A DNA stretch of 54,484 bases. It comes from Gnetum montanum. Lineage: Eukaryota > Streptophyta > Gnetopsida > Gnetales > Gnetaceae. The notes beneath the pieces are model-generated. The model was not told the DNA's origin. It saw nothing but the letters and a program-made list of their open reading frames with translations, and made no database searches. Every line of letters begins with the position of its first letter. Within the stretch, counting starts at the first letter, position 1. This document shows, in pieces, positions 1-11,305 of this stretch. A program made the position numbers and the translations under genes. The stretch is from NCBI GenBank assembly GCA_015680685.1, contig MNCI01002112.1:486570-541053 (forward strand), given 5' to 3'.

Positions 1-165
1 TTCAATTTTCACAATAGCACACTACAACAACACACACAAATACTCATATTAACTACTAAGTCTATTTGAAGGTATCTGGGCCTTGGTGTTGCCAAAAGAC
101 TAGCAAGCACCTAAATCCTATTCGAGGACACTCGTTGGCAATTGCGTCCCAAATGGTCGCCAACA
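1..165 (+). repeat. LTR end fragment, same family as the 13183-19712 element
   Basis: Reads as the reverse complement of the first ~165 bases of the LTRs at 13183 and 16821, with the same landmarks in order and scattered mismatches. It ends in GCCAACA at 159-165, the family's terminal inverted repeat. What follows does not resemble the primer binding site seen in the family, so this is probably the outer (U5) end of a downstream LTR or a solo LTR lying in plus orientation; the rest is outside the window. Confidence 0.85.
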
Positions 166-1130
166 TTAATATGAATAAATTAAATTGCCAATTTAGATCT
201 AAATGTAGAAAAATAGAGAATAAATTTGTACTTAAGAAAATGAGACTACTAAATTTTTATTACGACAATGAACTTCCTCACATAAATAGAGTCTATATGG
301 TACAAATTTTTGAATTTCAATGCACAGAAAGCAAAAGCAAGAATGCTTTGGATTCAATCGAGTTGGTAGGATGTGTCCTATAGTTAGCTCTACTCTTGAT
401 GGTCCCATATTTTCTACACCTTAAACTTGTCACTAGTTTCTCTATCACTGGATTTTCATTTTGTGTGGAAGATTGGTTGTGGACTCTTGCTAAAATGCAC
501 TACTTTGAAATTCTTGGTGTCCAACTTGAATGCAAATTGTCAGAATTCCTTTCAATATGATCAAATTTGGTTTAAATAGGCCATATTGTGATTGATTCAT
601 TGCTGCAAATCTTTTCCATGATTGCTAATAGATTGCTAAAATTTCTAGTGTATGTAGGGAATCTCTTGGCATTTTATTTATCAAATTTGGAAATATTATG
701 CTTTTTTACACTAGCTTCATCTACTTTCCAGCATAAAAATTCAAGGCCTAGAATAAAAATTCAACACCCAAATTTATACATTGGATTTGTAGGTTTTCTA
801 GCATAAAAATTCAAGGCCTACATAAAGCCAAAAAGCACAAATTTTCTACACTACCCTTGTAGGTTGCTTCAGTGTAAAAGCTACCATAGCTACCATATAA
901 TCCTAGAAGTTCCCAAATTTGGTAGTTTACAAGAAATTTTTAACTTTCCCAATCCTAGATACATGAAAACTATAGTTTTTCCTACCTAGAAGATGAGGCA
1001 TTCACAACTTATGAAGCATTTTTCTTAGCCTTCATAAGCTAAGATGTGTGAGATTGTAGCTACTGAGTTGAAAATTTCATATTTTACAATAAAAATACTA
1101 CCTCAAATTCTAGTGGCTAAGGTTACAATG
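166..1130. other. Non-coding spacer with a 21-bp direct repeat
   Basis: AT-rich, no reading frame with a recognisable pattern. A 21-bp identical direct repeat (730-750 and 800-820, containing TTCAAGGCCTA) lies 70 bases apart. It could include the eroded downstream end of copia A, but I see no reverse transcriptase there. Confidence 0.5.
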
Positions 1131-2640
1131 CTAGATCTTGCCTAAAATAAGGCAATTGTGTTTGACATTATTCTTCCCCAAATTACAAATAATTTTGATT
1201 ATAGGTTTCAACATGAATTTTCTTTGTGGTGTTTGAATTATGATTTCATCATATTCTTTCTTCATTACTTTCTTCCAACCTTGGGATTTTAGTACCACTT
1301 GAACATTGGTAGACTCATGAAGAAGGGCTAAATATTCCTTAGCATGATGCCTTATGATCTTGTAAATCATCTTTCAAATTTCTAATCAAAAATCAAATTT
1401 TTGGAATGGTTGCTTTCCACCCATAGCTTTATAGAAAATTTTGATTTTTCTTCATCAACTTCTTTGAATATATCAAGACCAAATATTTCTTCATAAAAAA
1501 TGACATTTCTTATGGATCATAACATTTGTATCCACTTGTTTTGGAATCATAGCTTTGAAAAATGACTTTCTTTCTCTATCATCTAGGTTATCTAGTGATT
1601 CATTGGCTATTTTAACATAAAAAATACATCCAAAAACTTTCATGTGAGACATGTTTGAAAATTTACCATAAAATAGCTAATAAGGTGACTTCTCTTTCCT
1701 TGATGTGGTGATAAGCATATTTAGGATATAGGCTAAAACATGCAAATCTTTACTCCGAAACTAATGTTAAATTGAAGCATTCTTAAGGAGGAATCTTGAA
1801 ATCTTTTCAATTACTCCATTTTTTCTTTTAATAATATCATTACTTTGTGGTGAATATCCATAAGTTATTTTCTCTTCAATTCCATGATTAATGTAAAATT
1901 CCTCAAATTCTTAAATGAAAAATTCACCTTCTCTATCTAATCTTATTATCTTATTCTCTATCAAGCATTTGAAATTCAAAAATATGCCAAAATTTTCATC
2001 TTTGAAATGTAAAGAATATGTATAAACATACCTACTATAATCATTAACAATAACAAAGAAATATTTTCTCCCTCCTTGAGCTAGAGTAGATATTGGACTT
2101 GGCAAATTCATATGGAGAAGCTCCAGAGGTCTTTTCTTCCTTTGGATTTGAGCATTATGAGGTAAGGCTATTTTCTTTCTTTGAGGCATATCTTACATAC
2201 TTATGGTCTTCTATACATTTAACTTTAATAGTTATATAATTATTGATTAACTTCTCAATGTTGAAGTAGGACGCATGACCTAGCCTCCAATGCCATAATG
2301 GTGAGAGAAATGCATGAGAAGAATTTTATTGAAAAATCTAAGTATTTAAAAATTTAGCATCTTTTTGAGATTTTTCTTTCAACAATAAATGTGATTGTCC
2401 TATCTCTTTAGTTTTTCAATAGTAAAATGACCATTTGAAATAGTGCAAATATCATAATGAAAAACCACTTTATTTTCTATACTAATAATTTGATCAACTA
2501 ATAATAAGGAACTTAATAATTGAGAAACATAGTAAACATCATGCACATTGATTTTGTGATCATTTGAAAGTATAAGCCTTATATTGCCAATTCTTTCTAT
2601 ATTTACACTTGCACGATGTTCCATCTTAAAGCTTCCAAGA
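1131..2640 (-). pseudogene. Ty1/copia pol remnant (integrase to start of RT), copia A
   Basis: Minus-strand conceptual translation in several frames gives the copia order. The protease/pre-integrase segment (2400-2624) is followed by the integrase core (1911-2189), with KRPLELLHMNL and the FVIVNDYSR motif. C-terminal integrase follows at about 1500-1900 (RKNGVIEK, then VFGCIFYVKIANE). The last recognisable piece (1131-1370) carries the WKKVMKKEYDEI motif that opens copia reverse transcriptase. RT catalytic and RNase H regions are not visible. The first catalytic Asp of integrase is Asn here (HMNL for HMDL). Stops and frameshifts are frequent, so this is a dead copy. It is continuous with the gag piece at 2880-3782. 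Confidence 0.85.
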
Positions 2641-2879
2641 GTATTATTTGGAGTGTAACTAGTAAAATTATTTCAAAATAAAGTGATATGATTTGAACAA
2701 CCACTATCTTTAATCCATGTAAGAGGAATAACATTTTTGATCATTTGGTGTGTAGCAAAATAAGAATTTAGATCCTTAAATTTTGATTGATCTTGTGATT
2801 TTTCAAAGTTTCTTTGAGGTTGAGAAAAGTCTTCACTTGATTTGAAGAATCATTTAGAGAGTAGAAAGGGAACATACCT

Positions 2880-3782
2880 TTCACTAGCATTTATCTTCAT
2901 AATGTCCTTTCTTCTTGCACTATTTGTATCATAAAATATTTGATGATGATGCTTCATGTTGATTCCATGAAGTGAAGTTAAATCTTCCTTCTCTTTAATC
3001 TTTTTTTTCTCTAAGATTACTTCTTACTCTTAAATTTTTAGATATAGAATTTAGATTTTGATGTGAATATTAACCTCTTTCATCTTTGAAATTTGGACTT
3101 TTGCCTCTACCTCCATTAAATCTTCCTCTTCCTCTAATATTTCTTGGGAAATATACTTGTTCATTTTAGCTTTGATTATCTTGTCATTTTAGATCCTCCA
3201 AACTTCTAACTTGTGTTAAGAATTCATCAATTATAATATTATGTAAGTCTTTATTTTGAACAATATTCATCACATATCATATTTGAACCTTCCATCATTA
3301 TATAGCACTTGAATTGTTTTATCTAACTTTTACATTTTATTATACTGATATTCATATTCATCTAGATTTTGTATGCAAGCATACATTTTATCAAAGAATT
3401 TCTTAATATTTTCACCTCAATTAAGATCTAAATTCTTCTCTATATCTTAATATCTTAATTTGAATGTTTGTAATAAAGGCTCCTTCATACTCTTGATGTA
3501 GCACATACCATGTTTCTTTAGCATTTGGCTTTTCTATGATTCTTGAACTAATAGCTTTTGAAACTAATGTGCAAATAATCATCTTTGCTAATGCACTATT
3601 CCTTATATCTTCTTGAAGCTTTCTTTTTTTCTCTCTATTCAAAGCATTTAGATTTGTAAATTCTTAGCATGCATGATCCACAATGTCTCAGCATTCATTG
3701 ATTTGAAATAAAGTCTTTATATGGTTCCTCCAATAGGTGAAGTCTTAGCTTCCATTGAAGATTATATTTTACTTTGGAATAT
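2880..3782 (-). pseudogene. Ty1/copia gag remnant, copia A, cut by the 3783-11300 insertion
   Basis: Minus strand. 3421-3642 gives a copia gag (UBN2-like) core with KPNAKETWYVLHQEYEG and KILRYREEF. Upstream of it, up to 3782, comes FNGS-DFTYWRNHIKTLF, the usual gag start region. Downstream, at about 2893-2935, is a zinc knuckle of CCHC type (CKKKGHYEDKC) whose first Cys is Tyr. Gag packages element RNA in virus-like particles. The start codon is not here: it lies at 11322-11324, on the other side of the inserted Ty3 element, and the two halves join in frame. Confidence 0.82.
3778..3782. repeat. Target-site duplication AATAT (left copy)
   Basis: AATAT directly precedes the LTR start TGATGAGTGG at 3783. 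The same five bases follow the other LTR end at 11301-11305. Five bases is the usual Ty3 integrase duplication length. Confidence 0.88.
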
Positions 3783-3991
3783 TGATGAGTGGCGAGGTAC
3801 CCCTATGCTCAACCATACGAATACAAGTGTTACGTGCAATCCGATCGAACTCCAAGGACTAAGTGCTTATGCACCTTCATAGAACAAGGATGGGTTAGGC
3901 GATCATTGTCTTCCCAAACTTACTCATATGGAATGATTGCATGGTTAAGTAAACTTGAGGTATATGATTTTTATGCTTTTTATGCCACATT
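3783..3991 (-). repeat. Truncated 3' LTR of the 3783-11300 element
   Basis: Matches the first ~205 bases of the LTR at 10474, from TGATGAGTGG through the ATTTTTATGCTTTTTATG stretch, then similarity stops abruptly. The outer end and target duplication are intact. The U3 part with TATA box, the rest of R, and the polypurine tract are missing. Confidence 0.88.
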
Positions 3992-4099
3992 CATGAATTA
4001 GCAAGGGTAGATAAGACATAATGCTATTGATACCTTGCCTCGATATGAAGCACATTGGCTAGGTTGTGGGTATGGCAGATATTGGGTTAGAGGTTTATC

Positions 4100-4495
4100 A
4101 CTGGTGACTACCCAAGGTGTAGGGGTGAGATAAGTAATGGAATGGAAAAAATTTCTGACATGGCCCCCATGACTAAGAGCAAACCTTTAGTAGCAATAGG
4201 GTGAAAAACTTAAAGAATACGAAAGATGAGAGAAATAACAATAGTGAAGCCATGAAAACAAAAGCAAAAATGGATGTCATTGATGGGGTGAACGAGAAAT
4301 AGTCGATTGCAAGAAATATTTAAGGGAAAGAGCTTAACAATTGCACCAAAAAAGAATGCCAATGAGTTCTTCCCAAAGTAGGCTAATGCCCTTTATGACC
4401 TAACATACCCACAAACCAAAGAGTCCATAGCCTCTAGGAATGACATATGGAAACAATGGTTAAGTACTTACCCACAAGAATTTACCAAAGAATAA
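4100..4495 (+). pseudogene. Possible antisense reading-frame remnant inside the Athila-like element
   Basis: Lies between integrase and the truncated 3' LTR, on the strand opposite gag-pol. A plus-strand frame from about 4330 to 4492 reads smoothly with one internal stop (ANALYDLTYPQTKESIASRN, then DIWKQWLSTYPQEFTKE). A possible Met lies near 4141. No domain recognised. Extra antisense frames in this position are known from Tat/Athila-lineage elements. The assignment rests on protein-like composition alone and could be chance. Confidence 0.35.
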
Positions 4496-4502
4496 CAATG
4501 CA

Positions 4503-5450
4503 TCAACCAAGATATAGATTAATCATAAAAATGGCAATGAGGTGGAATATGGAAGGTAATATGGAAAGAGAGGAGAGAATAGAATGGGATCCCAAAATCA
4601 TGGTTGTATAAAGTCCCTTGTGTAGTATGTGATTAAGGTGACTTAATAAAATTTGGCCCAAATCTAGATTAAAACTAACCACATCCAGTGACCTTGCATC
4701 AACACACTTGACCAATTCATCCCTTGTGATCTCCCTATTGGTGACTTTGGCTTGACCATTGGCTTGAAGATGATATGGTGTAGTCAGCTTATGTTCAACT
4801 CCTAAGCATTGCATTAGCTTTCGAAAACTCACACCTGTAAAATATGTACCATTGTCAGAAATAAGTGCAGGAGGCACACCAAACCTATTTACAATTTATT
4901 GTTGAACAAATCGTGTAGCAATAGATGATGTATAGTCCATAACAGTGGATGCTTCTACCCACTTTGTAAAATAATCAATAGCAACAATGATATATGCTTT
5001 TCCATCGGACATCAGTGTAATAGGTCCCATAAAATCAATACCCCATATGTTGAAGGGTTATAAAGATTGAATCCATTATTGTGGATCCTTCATTCTAGTA
5101 GTAATTCCCCCATCATGTTGATAGCACTCAAAAGATTGGATGAAATGGTGAGCATCTCAGAACAATGTAGGCTAATAATATCTTGTGAGTAATATTTTAA
5201 TGGTTGTTCATCTCCTAGAGTAATGACCCCCACAAGGGCCCTCATGAGCATCTTGGAGAACTCACAATTGATCTACATCAGGAACACACCATCGAACTAA
5301 GCCATCAAGACATACCTTATAAAGGTGTCTATTGATTTCCATGAAATATTTAGCCCGATGAAGAAACTATTGTTTCTTTTTAACATCTAACACTTGTGGT
5401 GTTTCTTGTGTAAGCAGATAAGTGAGAATGCTACTATACCAATTTGTAGT
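4503..5450 (-). pseudogene. Ty3 integrase remnant
   Basis: Minus-strand translation with stops. The zinc-binding region is at about 5100-5290 (DAHEGPCGGHYS, then HHFIQSFECYQHDGG). The catalytic core begins near 5040 with WGIDFMGPIT, then VAIDYFTKWVEA, and continues through GVPPALISDNGTYFTG (4820-4877) to the PYHLQANGQAK segment near 4770. Catalytic Asp residues are recognisable; the last Glu region reads QAKVTNRE. Integrase joins element cDNA to host DNA. After about 4650 the frame drifts and the 4503-4640 end has no family pattern. Confidence 0.85.
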
Positions 5451-5479
5451 AGTGGGTAAGTGATTGTTTATCACACCCG

Positions 5480-7001
5480 CAAAGAGGATTTCATCATGGA
5501 AACAATCAGAAATTGGATATTCATGCTCTTTGTTGTCCCATCGTAACTAAGATAAATGATCAGCGAAAACATTCTTGGTGCCTTTATAATCGATCATCAT
5601 AAGATCGAACTCTTGCAAGATCATGAGACATCGTATGATGCGAGGGTTCACCATTGGTTTATTCATTATGAACTATATTGCACTATGATTCATATGTACA
5701 AATATCTTATAGCCTAATACATAGTGACTAAATTTTTCTAGTGCAAACACCACAACCATTAATTCTTTTTCTATTATAGTGTAGCTGAGTTGTGCACCAA
5801 CAATACTTTGACTTGCATAATTAATGTAATAGGGGAATTTTTGATCATCTAATAGTGTAAGTATAGCTCCTAAGGCAAAGTTGGATGCATCAGTCATTAT
5901 GTGGAATGGTCTAGACCAATCAGGAGCTTATAGAATTGGTGTTTCTACAAGCTTCTATTTCAAGGTTTGGAAGGCTAACTCACATTCCCTGGTCCATTCA
6001 AAGGGTATGTCCTTTTTTGTTAGTTCTACCAAAGGTTCTGTAATCTTTGAAAAGTTCTCAATGAAGCATTTATAATAGCTATTATGTCCAAGGAATGATC
6101 AGATATCTTTTATAGTTTCAGGTTGACGAGTGATTCCTTGGATGATTTTAATCTTTTCATGATCTACCTCTTTCCCTATTTGTGAAATATTGTGCCCTAA
6201 TACAATGCCTTATTGAACCATTAAATGGATTTTTTTCCAATTGAGCCTTAAGTTGGTTTCAACACATTGTTTTAGTAGTTGCTCTAATTGGTCCAATGCT
6301 TGTTCGAATTCCACTCCATAAGTGGAGAAATTGTCCATAAATACCTCCACATCATTCCGTATTTGCTGCTGAAATATACTTAGAACCAAACATTGAAATG
6401 TTGTTGGGGCATTGCACAAGCCAAACAACATCTATCTATATGTGAATGTTCCCGAAGGACTCATGAATGTAGTCTTGGCTTGGTCTTTTGATGCTATTTG
6501 AATCTAATTGTATCCACTATAACCATCTAGAAAACTATAGTAGCAATGCCCTGCAATGGTATCTAAGACTTGGTCAACGAATGGCAATGGGAAGTCGTCC
6601 TTGAATGTTGCCATATTTAACAGCCTAAAGTCTATACACACCCTCCCTTTACCTCCTTTTTTAGGCACAATGACTAATGGACTAACCCATTCACTATTAG
6701 CAATGGGGTAGATGAACCTAGCTTTTATAAGTTATTCAACTTCTTCCTTAACCAGTTTCTTAAGCTTTAGTTTTAGTCACCTTTGTGGTTGTCGTCGAGG
6801 TTTCATGGAGGGGTCAGTGTAAATTCTATGTTGGCATATCCTAGGATCTACTCTAGTTAATTTAGGATATGACCAAGAAAACACTTTGAACCATTTCTTT
6901 ACCATTTTTAGTAGTATTTCTTTTTGTTGAGGAGTGAGCTTACCATTTATGCTTATCGATTTTCCATTCTTGAGAAATGTGTACTCCATACTAGTGGGCA
7001 A
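5480..7001 (-). pseudogene. Ty3 reverse transcriptase and RNase H remnant
   Basis: Minus strand. The RT opens at 6777-7001. VPKKGGKGRVCIDFRLLN lies near 6615-6670 and the palm motif at 6330-6341 reads FMDN, so the second catalytic Asp is Asn (AAT for GAT). FLGHNSYYKCFIENFSKI follows at about 6050-6110. RNase H starts at about 5897 (MTDASNFALGAIL) and runs past EKELMVVVFALEKF to the tether region (DYKGTKNVFADHLS, near 5560). Several stops sit at expected Gln codons. The domain order and the FMDDF-type box fit Athila/Tat. Confidence 0.88.
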
Positions 7002-7310
7002 CTATTTTAACTCAAGGGCCTCTTTCTTGAAATCGTCAAGGATTTCCAACTTCCCCTAATTGATATTTTCAATGTTAGGACTTGGAAGTTGGCAATGGAC
7101 TTGCTCTAATGTATCTATGCTATCGATATAGGCACAAGTCAAGCTTTCAGTTGATTCTATGCATAGAGTTGAATCACTCTCTTGGTCAACTATCAACCAC
7201 TGGGTGGCTTCCTATCTTATGGCTACTACATATAGGCATCTTTGTATGTTAGTTATTTGTGCACACTAGTTGCATGTAGGCAATGTTAAACATTGTATGA
7301 ACTAAGACTT

Positions 7311-7838
7311 CTACACACAATTACAACCTGTGTCACTGTATGTGATGCATGGAACTTTCTTCTTCTTGATCTTTCTAAACATATTTTTCTTTGATATTTC
7401 TAGGGAAATATCATGTATTCCTAGGCACACATCAATTATGCTTAGCCAAGCTCTTCCCATAATGATTGGAAAGTCCCCCTTGTAGTTGTTGACTTGAATC
7501 ACTAGGAAATCGGCTAGATACAACCACTCACAAGTAGTGGTGATAATATCTTCCACTAGTCCTAATGGAACACTGATAGACTGGTTGGCTAACTCTGAAT
7601 GAGTGTTACTCTTTCTTAGTGGAGGCAGGTTCCAGTATTTGTACATTTCATGAGAGATTAAGTTAACACCAGAACCTAAATCAAAAATAGCTTTGCAAGG
7701 CTCATTTCTTGTGATTTGTAAATAAATAAGAGGTTTTCCAAGATCAGAGAATTTCCTAGGAAGATAGCCAACTTTAATCCAACTAGTAATGACATGAGTG
7801 AACATGACCATGTGCATTGAGTGTGGTCTTTGGTTCAA
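7311..7838 (-). pseudogene. Retropepsin-type aspartic protease of the Athila-like element
   Basis: An open stretch of about 175 codons. It carries CKAIFDLGSGVNLISHEMYK, which matches the DLGAS-NLMP-type active site of Athila/Tat proteases, and a later hydrophobic-Gly segment (FPIIMGRAWL) typical of the second half of the domain. The protease cleaves the Gag-Pol polyprotein. The frame continues from the Pro/Gln/Tyr-rich gag tail (8010-8267) with stops between. It is the least damaged part of this element. Confidence 0.85.
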
Positions 7839-7849
7839 AGGAAGCTTCG

Positions 7850-10345
7850 AAGATTTGAATAATGGTAAGGCCTTTGGAGAATTAGTTGCTTGTGGTTGTA
7901 AGGACTTGGTTGAACTATTGGTTCTAAAGAAAGATCTCTTTTTTGTGTGGTTGTCTAAACCAACAGTGGGATGAGGGTTGATAGCCCTTGTAACGTTACA
8001 TTGCTGCAGCTAGGTAGGGAGCTCACCCTGCATAGTTAGAGCAAGTGGTAATGGAGCTAAGGGTGGAAGAGGTGTGGCCAAATAATAATGATAGTACATT
8101 TTTGGAACATATCCCCTAGGAGAAGGAGTTCTATAGTACTCATGGGTTTGGTAGTGAGGTTGAGGAGTGACGTGACTAGTGGAGTCATGTAAAGAGATCG
8201 ACTGCTGCACATAGTATCCATATGGGTCAGGTTGACAGTAAGGGTATTGTTGACATGGTGGTGGCATTTCCCATGATTGTGGATGTTGCCACTATTGATA
8301 CTGTTCATTTGGTTGTGGTGGAGCTCCACTCAGATAATACGTCAAGGGTTGGTGGAACTACCTTGGGTTACCTTGAGGATAAGGTAACCTTTGGGGTGTT
8401 TGCTATTTGTTTAATTGTAGGTTTAGTGCATACACCCTAGAATCTTATAGATGTGACACTACTGGGTAACATCACTTAGGATGGTCATATTGGCATGTCT
8501 CACATTTTCTATCATTATCTATGTTTGAATCCATAACCTCTTCAATTATGACAACTTTGCCCTTATCCTTGTTACGTGCATATTTAGCTTCTCTCTTTTT
8601 CCTTCTCTCCTGATCACTACTTTGCTCTCTAAACTTCTCTACTATTTTTAGAATGGTTTAAAATTTATAATCTAGGGAGTTCCACATTTGATCTACCTTT
8701 TTTGATACTTCTGATGCAAATTTCTAAATGGACAATGTTTTCCTATTCACCATCTCTTCAAGTAACGACTCTTCATCTTCACAAAATCTAACTTCCTTCT
8801 TTTGGAGGGAAGGATCTCTATTGTATTCCTCTATACTTTCTCTTTTCCTTAACTCACCTTTTTCTTTGGAAACTTTCTCCAATAATCTTTGTACTTGATG
8901 GGCTTTAAGCTTGGATAGTCTCCCTTGGGCATAAGTCCCAAAGGTTCTTCACATTTTGTACATAACCCCATCTACGAGATGGCGTACTTGTTTCCTTTTC
9001 AAGTAACCATAGCCAAGGCAATGATGTAATAGTGCATACTATTGGCCCATAAAAGCATCCAAGGGCTCATGTTTTCCTTGTTTCCATCCTTGGATTTGCT
9101 TATGTAGGTTGCACACTTGGGAGTATGTTTGATACTTATCAATGAATAGCCCTAACATGGGACTCCATCAATGAATGGATTCTAGTTCTAAAGACTAGTA
9201 CCAGCTTTCCACTTCCTTAATCAATGTCCACAGAAATAACTTTAGTTTTTGCCATCCATTTTCCATACTTTGCAAGGCACGTGCATCATAAAACACTTGT
9301 AGATGATTTTGAGGATTAGCGTTGTATCTCTCTTCAAATCATGGGATATTGTTCATGTCTAATCTTTTGATCCTACTATCCTTTTGGTGCCTTGTTGAAA
9401 TCCTAATAGCCTCAGTTATATCTAGCATACTTTGGCTAGTGAGTAGGGGTTCATTGTGATCATATTCTCTATGGCATCTATGATTCCTATGTTGTTCCCT
9501 ATTCTTCCATGTTTCATGATGTGTTTCTCTAGAATGCCCTCGTCCCCTTTCTTGATTATTTCATCTATAATCTCTATTTCGCTTACCATTTTCCTCATGG
9601 TCTTTCTCTTTACAACTACATCTAGATCCCGAAGGAGAGGGGGAAGGAGATGATGAAGGTGGAGAAGGAGGATTGGCACCATGACGGTGCTTATCACTTT
9701 CTCTTTGGTGGTCTCGACCTTGGTCATTTTTACGATTGTAATGTCCATCAATGTCACGTGTTTGTGTTTCTTTTTTGGACCCTTTGTGTTTGTTGGTATC
9801 AGAACCTAGGTTATGAATAGCTGAGTGAAGGTTCTAGTACAAAATGCCTTGACCGAAGTCAACAAGAGGAACATCATTTTGTGAGAAACCTCTTGAGGCA
9901 GGTTCACCACCCTCATTTTCACTTAGGACATATGGGACATCCTGAGGCCACTTCGCCTTCATAAATTTATAATGTCTCTCTTGTTGTAGGTCACTTTGGC
10001 ATTATGCCTCCATAGATTGATACTCTCTTGAGTCATGTTCATGCACAACGTACTCTACCTATAAGTGCTACATACCAATTCATGTGAGAGCATGAAGAAG
10101 CATGCTTGGAACTGAGCGATCAAGAGATAACACTATGTTACCTTTTAAACCATGCCAATGCAGTTTTTCATCTTAGTGGAGGATACAAGTAAATTTTGGT
10201 ATATACTCATTGGGATGAGCGTATGCCACACGAAACTGTTGGGGCACTGGTGGGTCATCATGTGTACTACGCCTGTGATTGTTCAATGTGTCAGACCTAG
10301 GTAGTAAAGCACTCTCATAAGAAGAAGGAGATATGATTAATTATT
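7850..10345 (-). pseudogene. Gag remnant of the Athila-like element
   Basis: One minus-strand frame with stops. The N-terminal part is near 10345-10180 (DDPPVPQQFRVAYAHPNEYI). A Ser/Pro/Arg-rich stretch follows (9560-9690), then the gag core: DITEAIRISTRHQKDSRIKR near 9370-9430, ENGWQKLKLFLWTLI near 9230-9270, and the conserved HEPLDAFMGQ region near 9050-9080. A Lys/Glu-rich segment (8560-8900) and a Pro/Gln/Tyr-rich tail (8010-8340) complete it. Gag forms the capsid. Frames open on the other strand at 9456-9653 and out of frame at 9422-9757 are shadows of this gene. Confidence 0.8.
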
Positions 10346-10453
10346 TAGTGTGCAATACTCTTCTCTTTTTGATGATTATGAGGTCACTAACTCTAAGAGT
10401 TTGTTTCAATGATGGGAGGATCCCTAAGTTCTAATTAGCACACAAACAACAAA

Positions 10454-10473
10454 GTCCCCAGCAACAGTGCTAA
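10454..10473 (-). other. Primer binding site, tRNA-Asp type, decayed
   Basis: Reverse complement TTAGCACTGTTGCTGGGGAC abuts the LTR. It matches the tRNA-Asp(GTC) 3' complement TGGCGCCGTTGCCGGGG with four transitions, all in the direction expected from cytosine deamination. It marks 10474-11300 as the upstream (5') LTR. Confidence 0.85.
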
Positions 10474-11019
10474 TGATGAGTGGTGAGGTACCCCTACGCT
10501 CAACCATATGATTATGAGTGTTAAGCATGATCTAGTTGTACTCCAAGGACTAAGTGCTTATGCACCTTCATAGAACAAGGATGGGTTAGATAATCATTGT
10601 CTTCCCAAACTTACTCGTATGGAATGATTGTATGGTTAAGTAAACTTGAGGTATATGATTTTTATGCTTTTTATGTTTTATGTCTTGGTGTTAAAAAGGG
10701 AGAAATGAAATAATTAAGTAACTAATTTAACTAATTAGCTAGGCTCTAACCAGTCCTAACACCAACATCCATTCCCACTCTCCGTACACATCCTAAACCA
10801 GTGTAACACTACAAGGATTACCAAATGCTAGTCGTTATCGAGTTACCAAGTGTTCCACGTATGCTCGAAGTGGTCGTACTGAGTGTGCTTACTTGTTGAA
10901 AATTAACAAATTGATAAAAATAACCAATTAACTAATGAAAGCATTAAATAACTGTAAATAACATTAAATGCAGTAAATAAACTATTCTGAATGTTGCAAG
11001 GTTTACCACAAGGTTCATC

Positions 11020-11025
11020 TTTATT
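11020..11025 (-). terminator. Candidate polyadenylation signal AATAAA in the LTR
   Basis: AATAAA on the element strand, about 170 bases downstream of the TATA box, the arrangement expected at the end of R. Confidence 0.45.
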
Positions 11026-11193
11026 TTTGGACACAAGGTGTGCTCAGGTACACAATGCTCAAATAAAGATCCATTCACTTTATGACTCCTATTGCGGACA
11101 CTCAAAAATAATTCTAACTTTGGAAAGAGAAAACTACAAGAGTTTGGGTTAAGGGACTAAGAAAACTAACTACAAAATCAAGTTCCCTCATCT

Positions 11194-11205
11194 CTTATTT
11201 ATAGG
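11194..11205 (-). promoter_or_regulatory. TATA box of the Athila-like LTR promoter
   Basis: Reverse complement CCTATAAATAAG, about 95 bases inside the LTR's U3 end. A start of transcription near 11165 would be expected. Upstream on the element strand lies GTACGTGATATTGG, similar to a motif at about 54140. Confidence 0.7.
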
Positions 11206-11300
11206 TGATGAGACAAGCTCTGATATCGCTTTGGCACCTCCAATATCACGTACTCAGTATCGAGGGTCTAATATTGGGGGTCTAATATTGTGACTCATCA

Positions 11301-11305
11301 AATAT
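11301..11305. repeat. Target-site duplication AATAT (right copy)
   Basis: Matches 3778-3782 exactly. Removing the element and one copy restores the copia A gag reading frame. Confidence 0.88.

Larger units (their letters stand above)
3783..11300 (-). mobile_element. Athila/Tat-like Ty3 LTR retrotransposon, decayed, inserted in copia A gag
   Basis: A 7.5-kb minus-strand element bounded by TGATGAGT...ACTCATCA ends and the AATAT duplication. In element order: complete 5' LTR (10474-11300), primer binding site matching tRNA-Asp (10454-10473), gag, aspartic protease, RT, RNase H, integrase, a possible antisense reading-frame remnant, and a 3' LTR reduced to ~209 bases (3783-3991). The FMDD-like RT box, the DYKGTKNV-ADHLS segment and the tRNA-Asp primer site point to the Athila/Tat branch, with Athila more likely. 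Coding regions carry many stops, so the element is inactive. Confidence 0.9.
10474..11300 (-). repeat. Complete 5' LTR of the Athila-like element (827 bp)
   Basis: Starts TGATGAGTGG and ends GTGACTCATCA on the plus strand, so an 8-bp perfect terminal inverted repeat. On the element strand it has a short U3 (~100 bp) containing a direct repeat AATATTAGACCC at about 11268-11297, a TATA box, and an AATAAA signal inside a long R/U5. The target duplication AATAT follows at 11301-11305. Confidence 0.92.

Noticed and set aside
66-383. 105-codon plus-strand open frame
   Set aside because: Its first third is LTR sequence that is non-coding in the sister copies; the rest has no pattern.
9422-9757. Met/Ile/Lys-rich minus-strand frame and its plus-strand partner at 9456-9653
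   Set aside because: Out-of-frame shadows of the Ser/Pro/Arg-rich part of gag.
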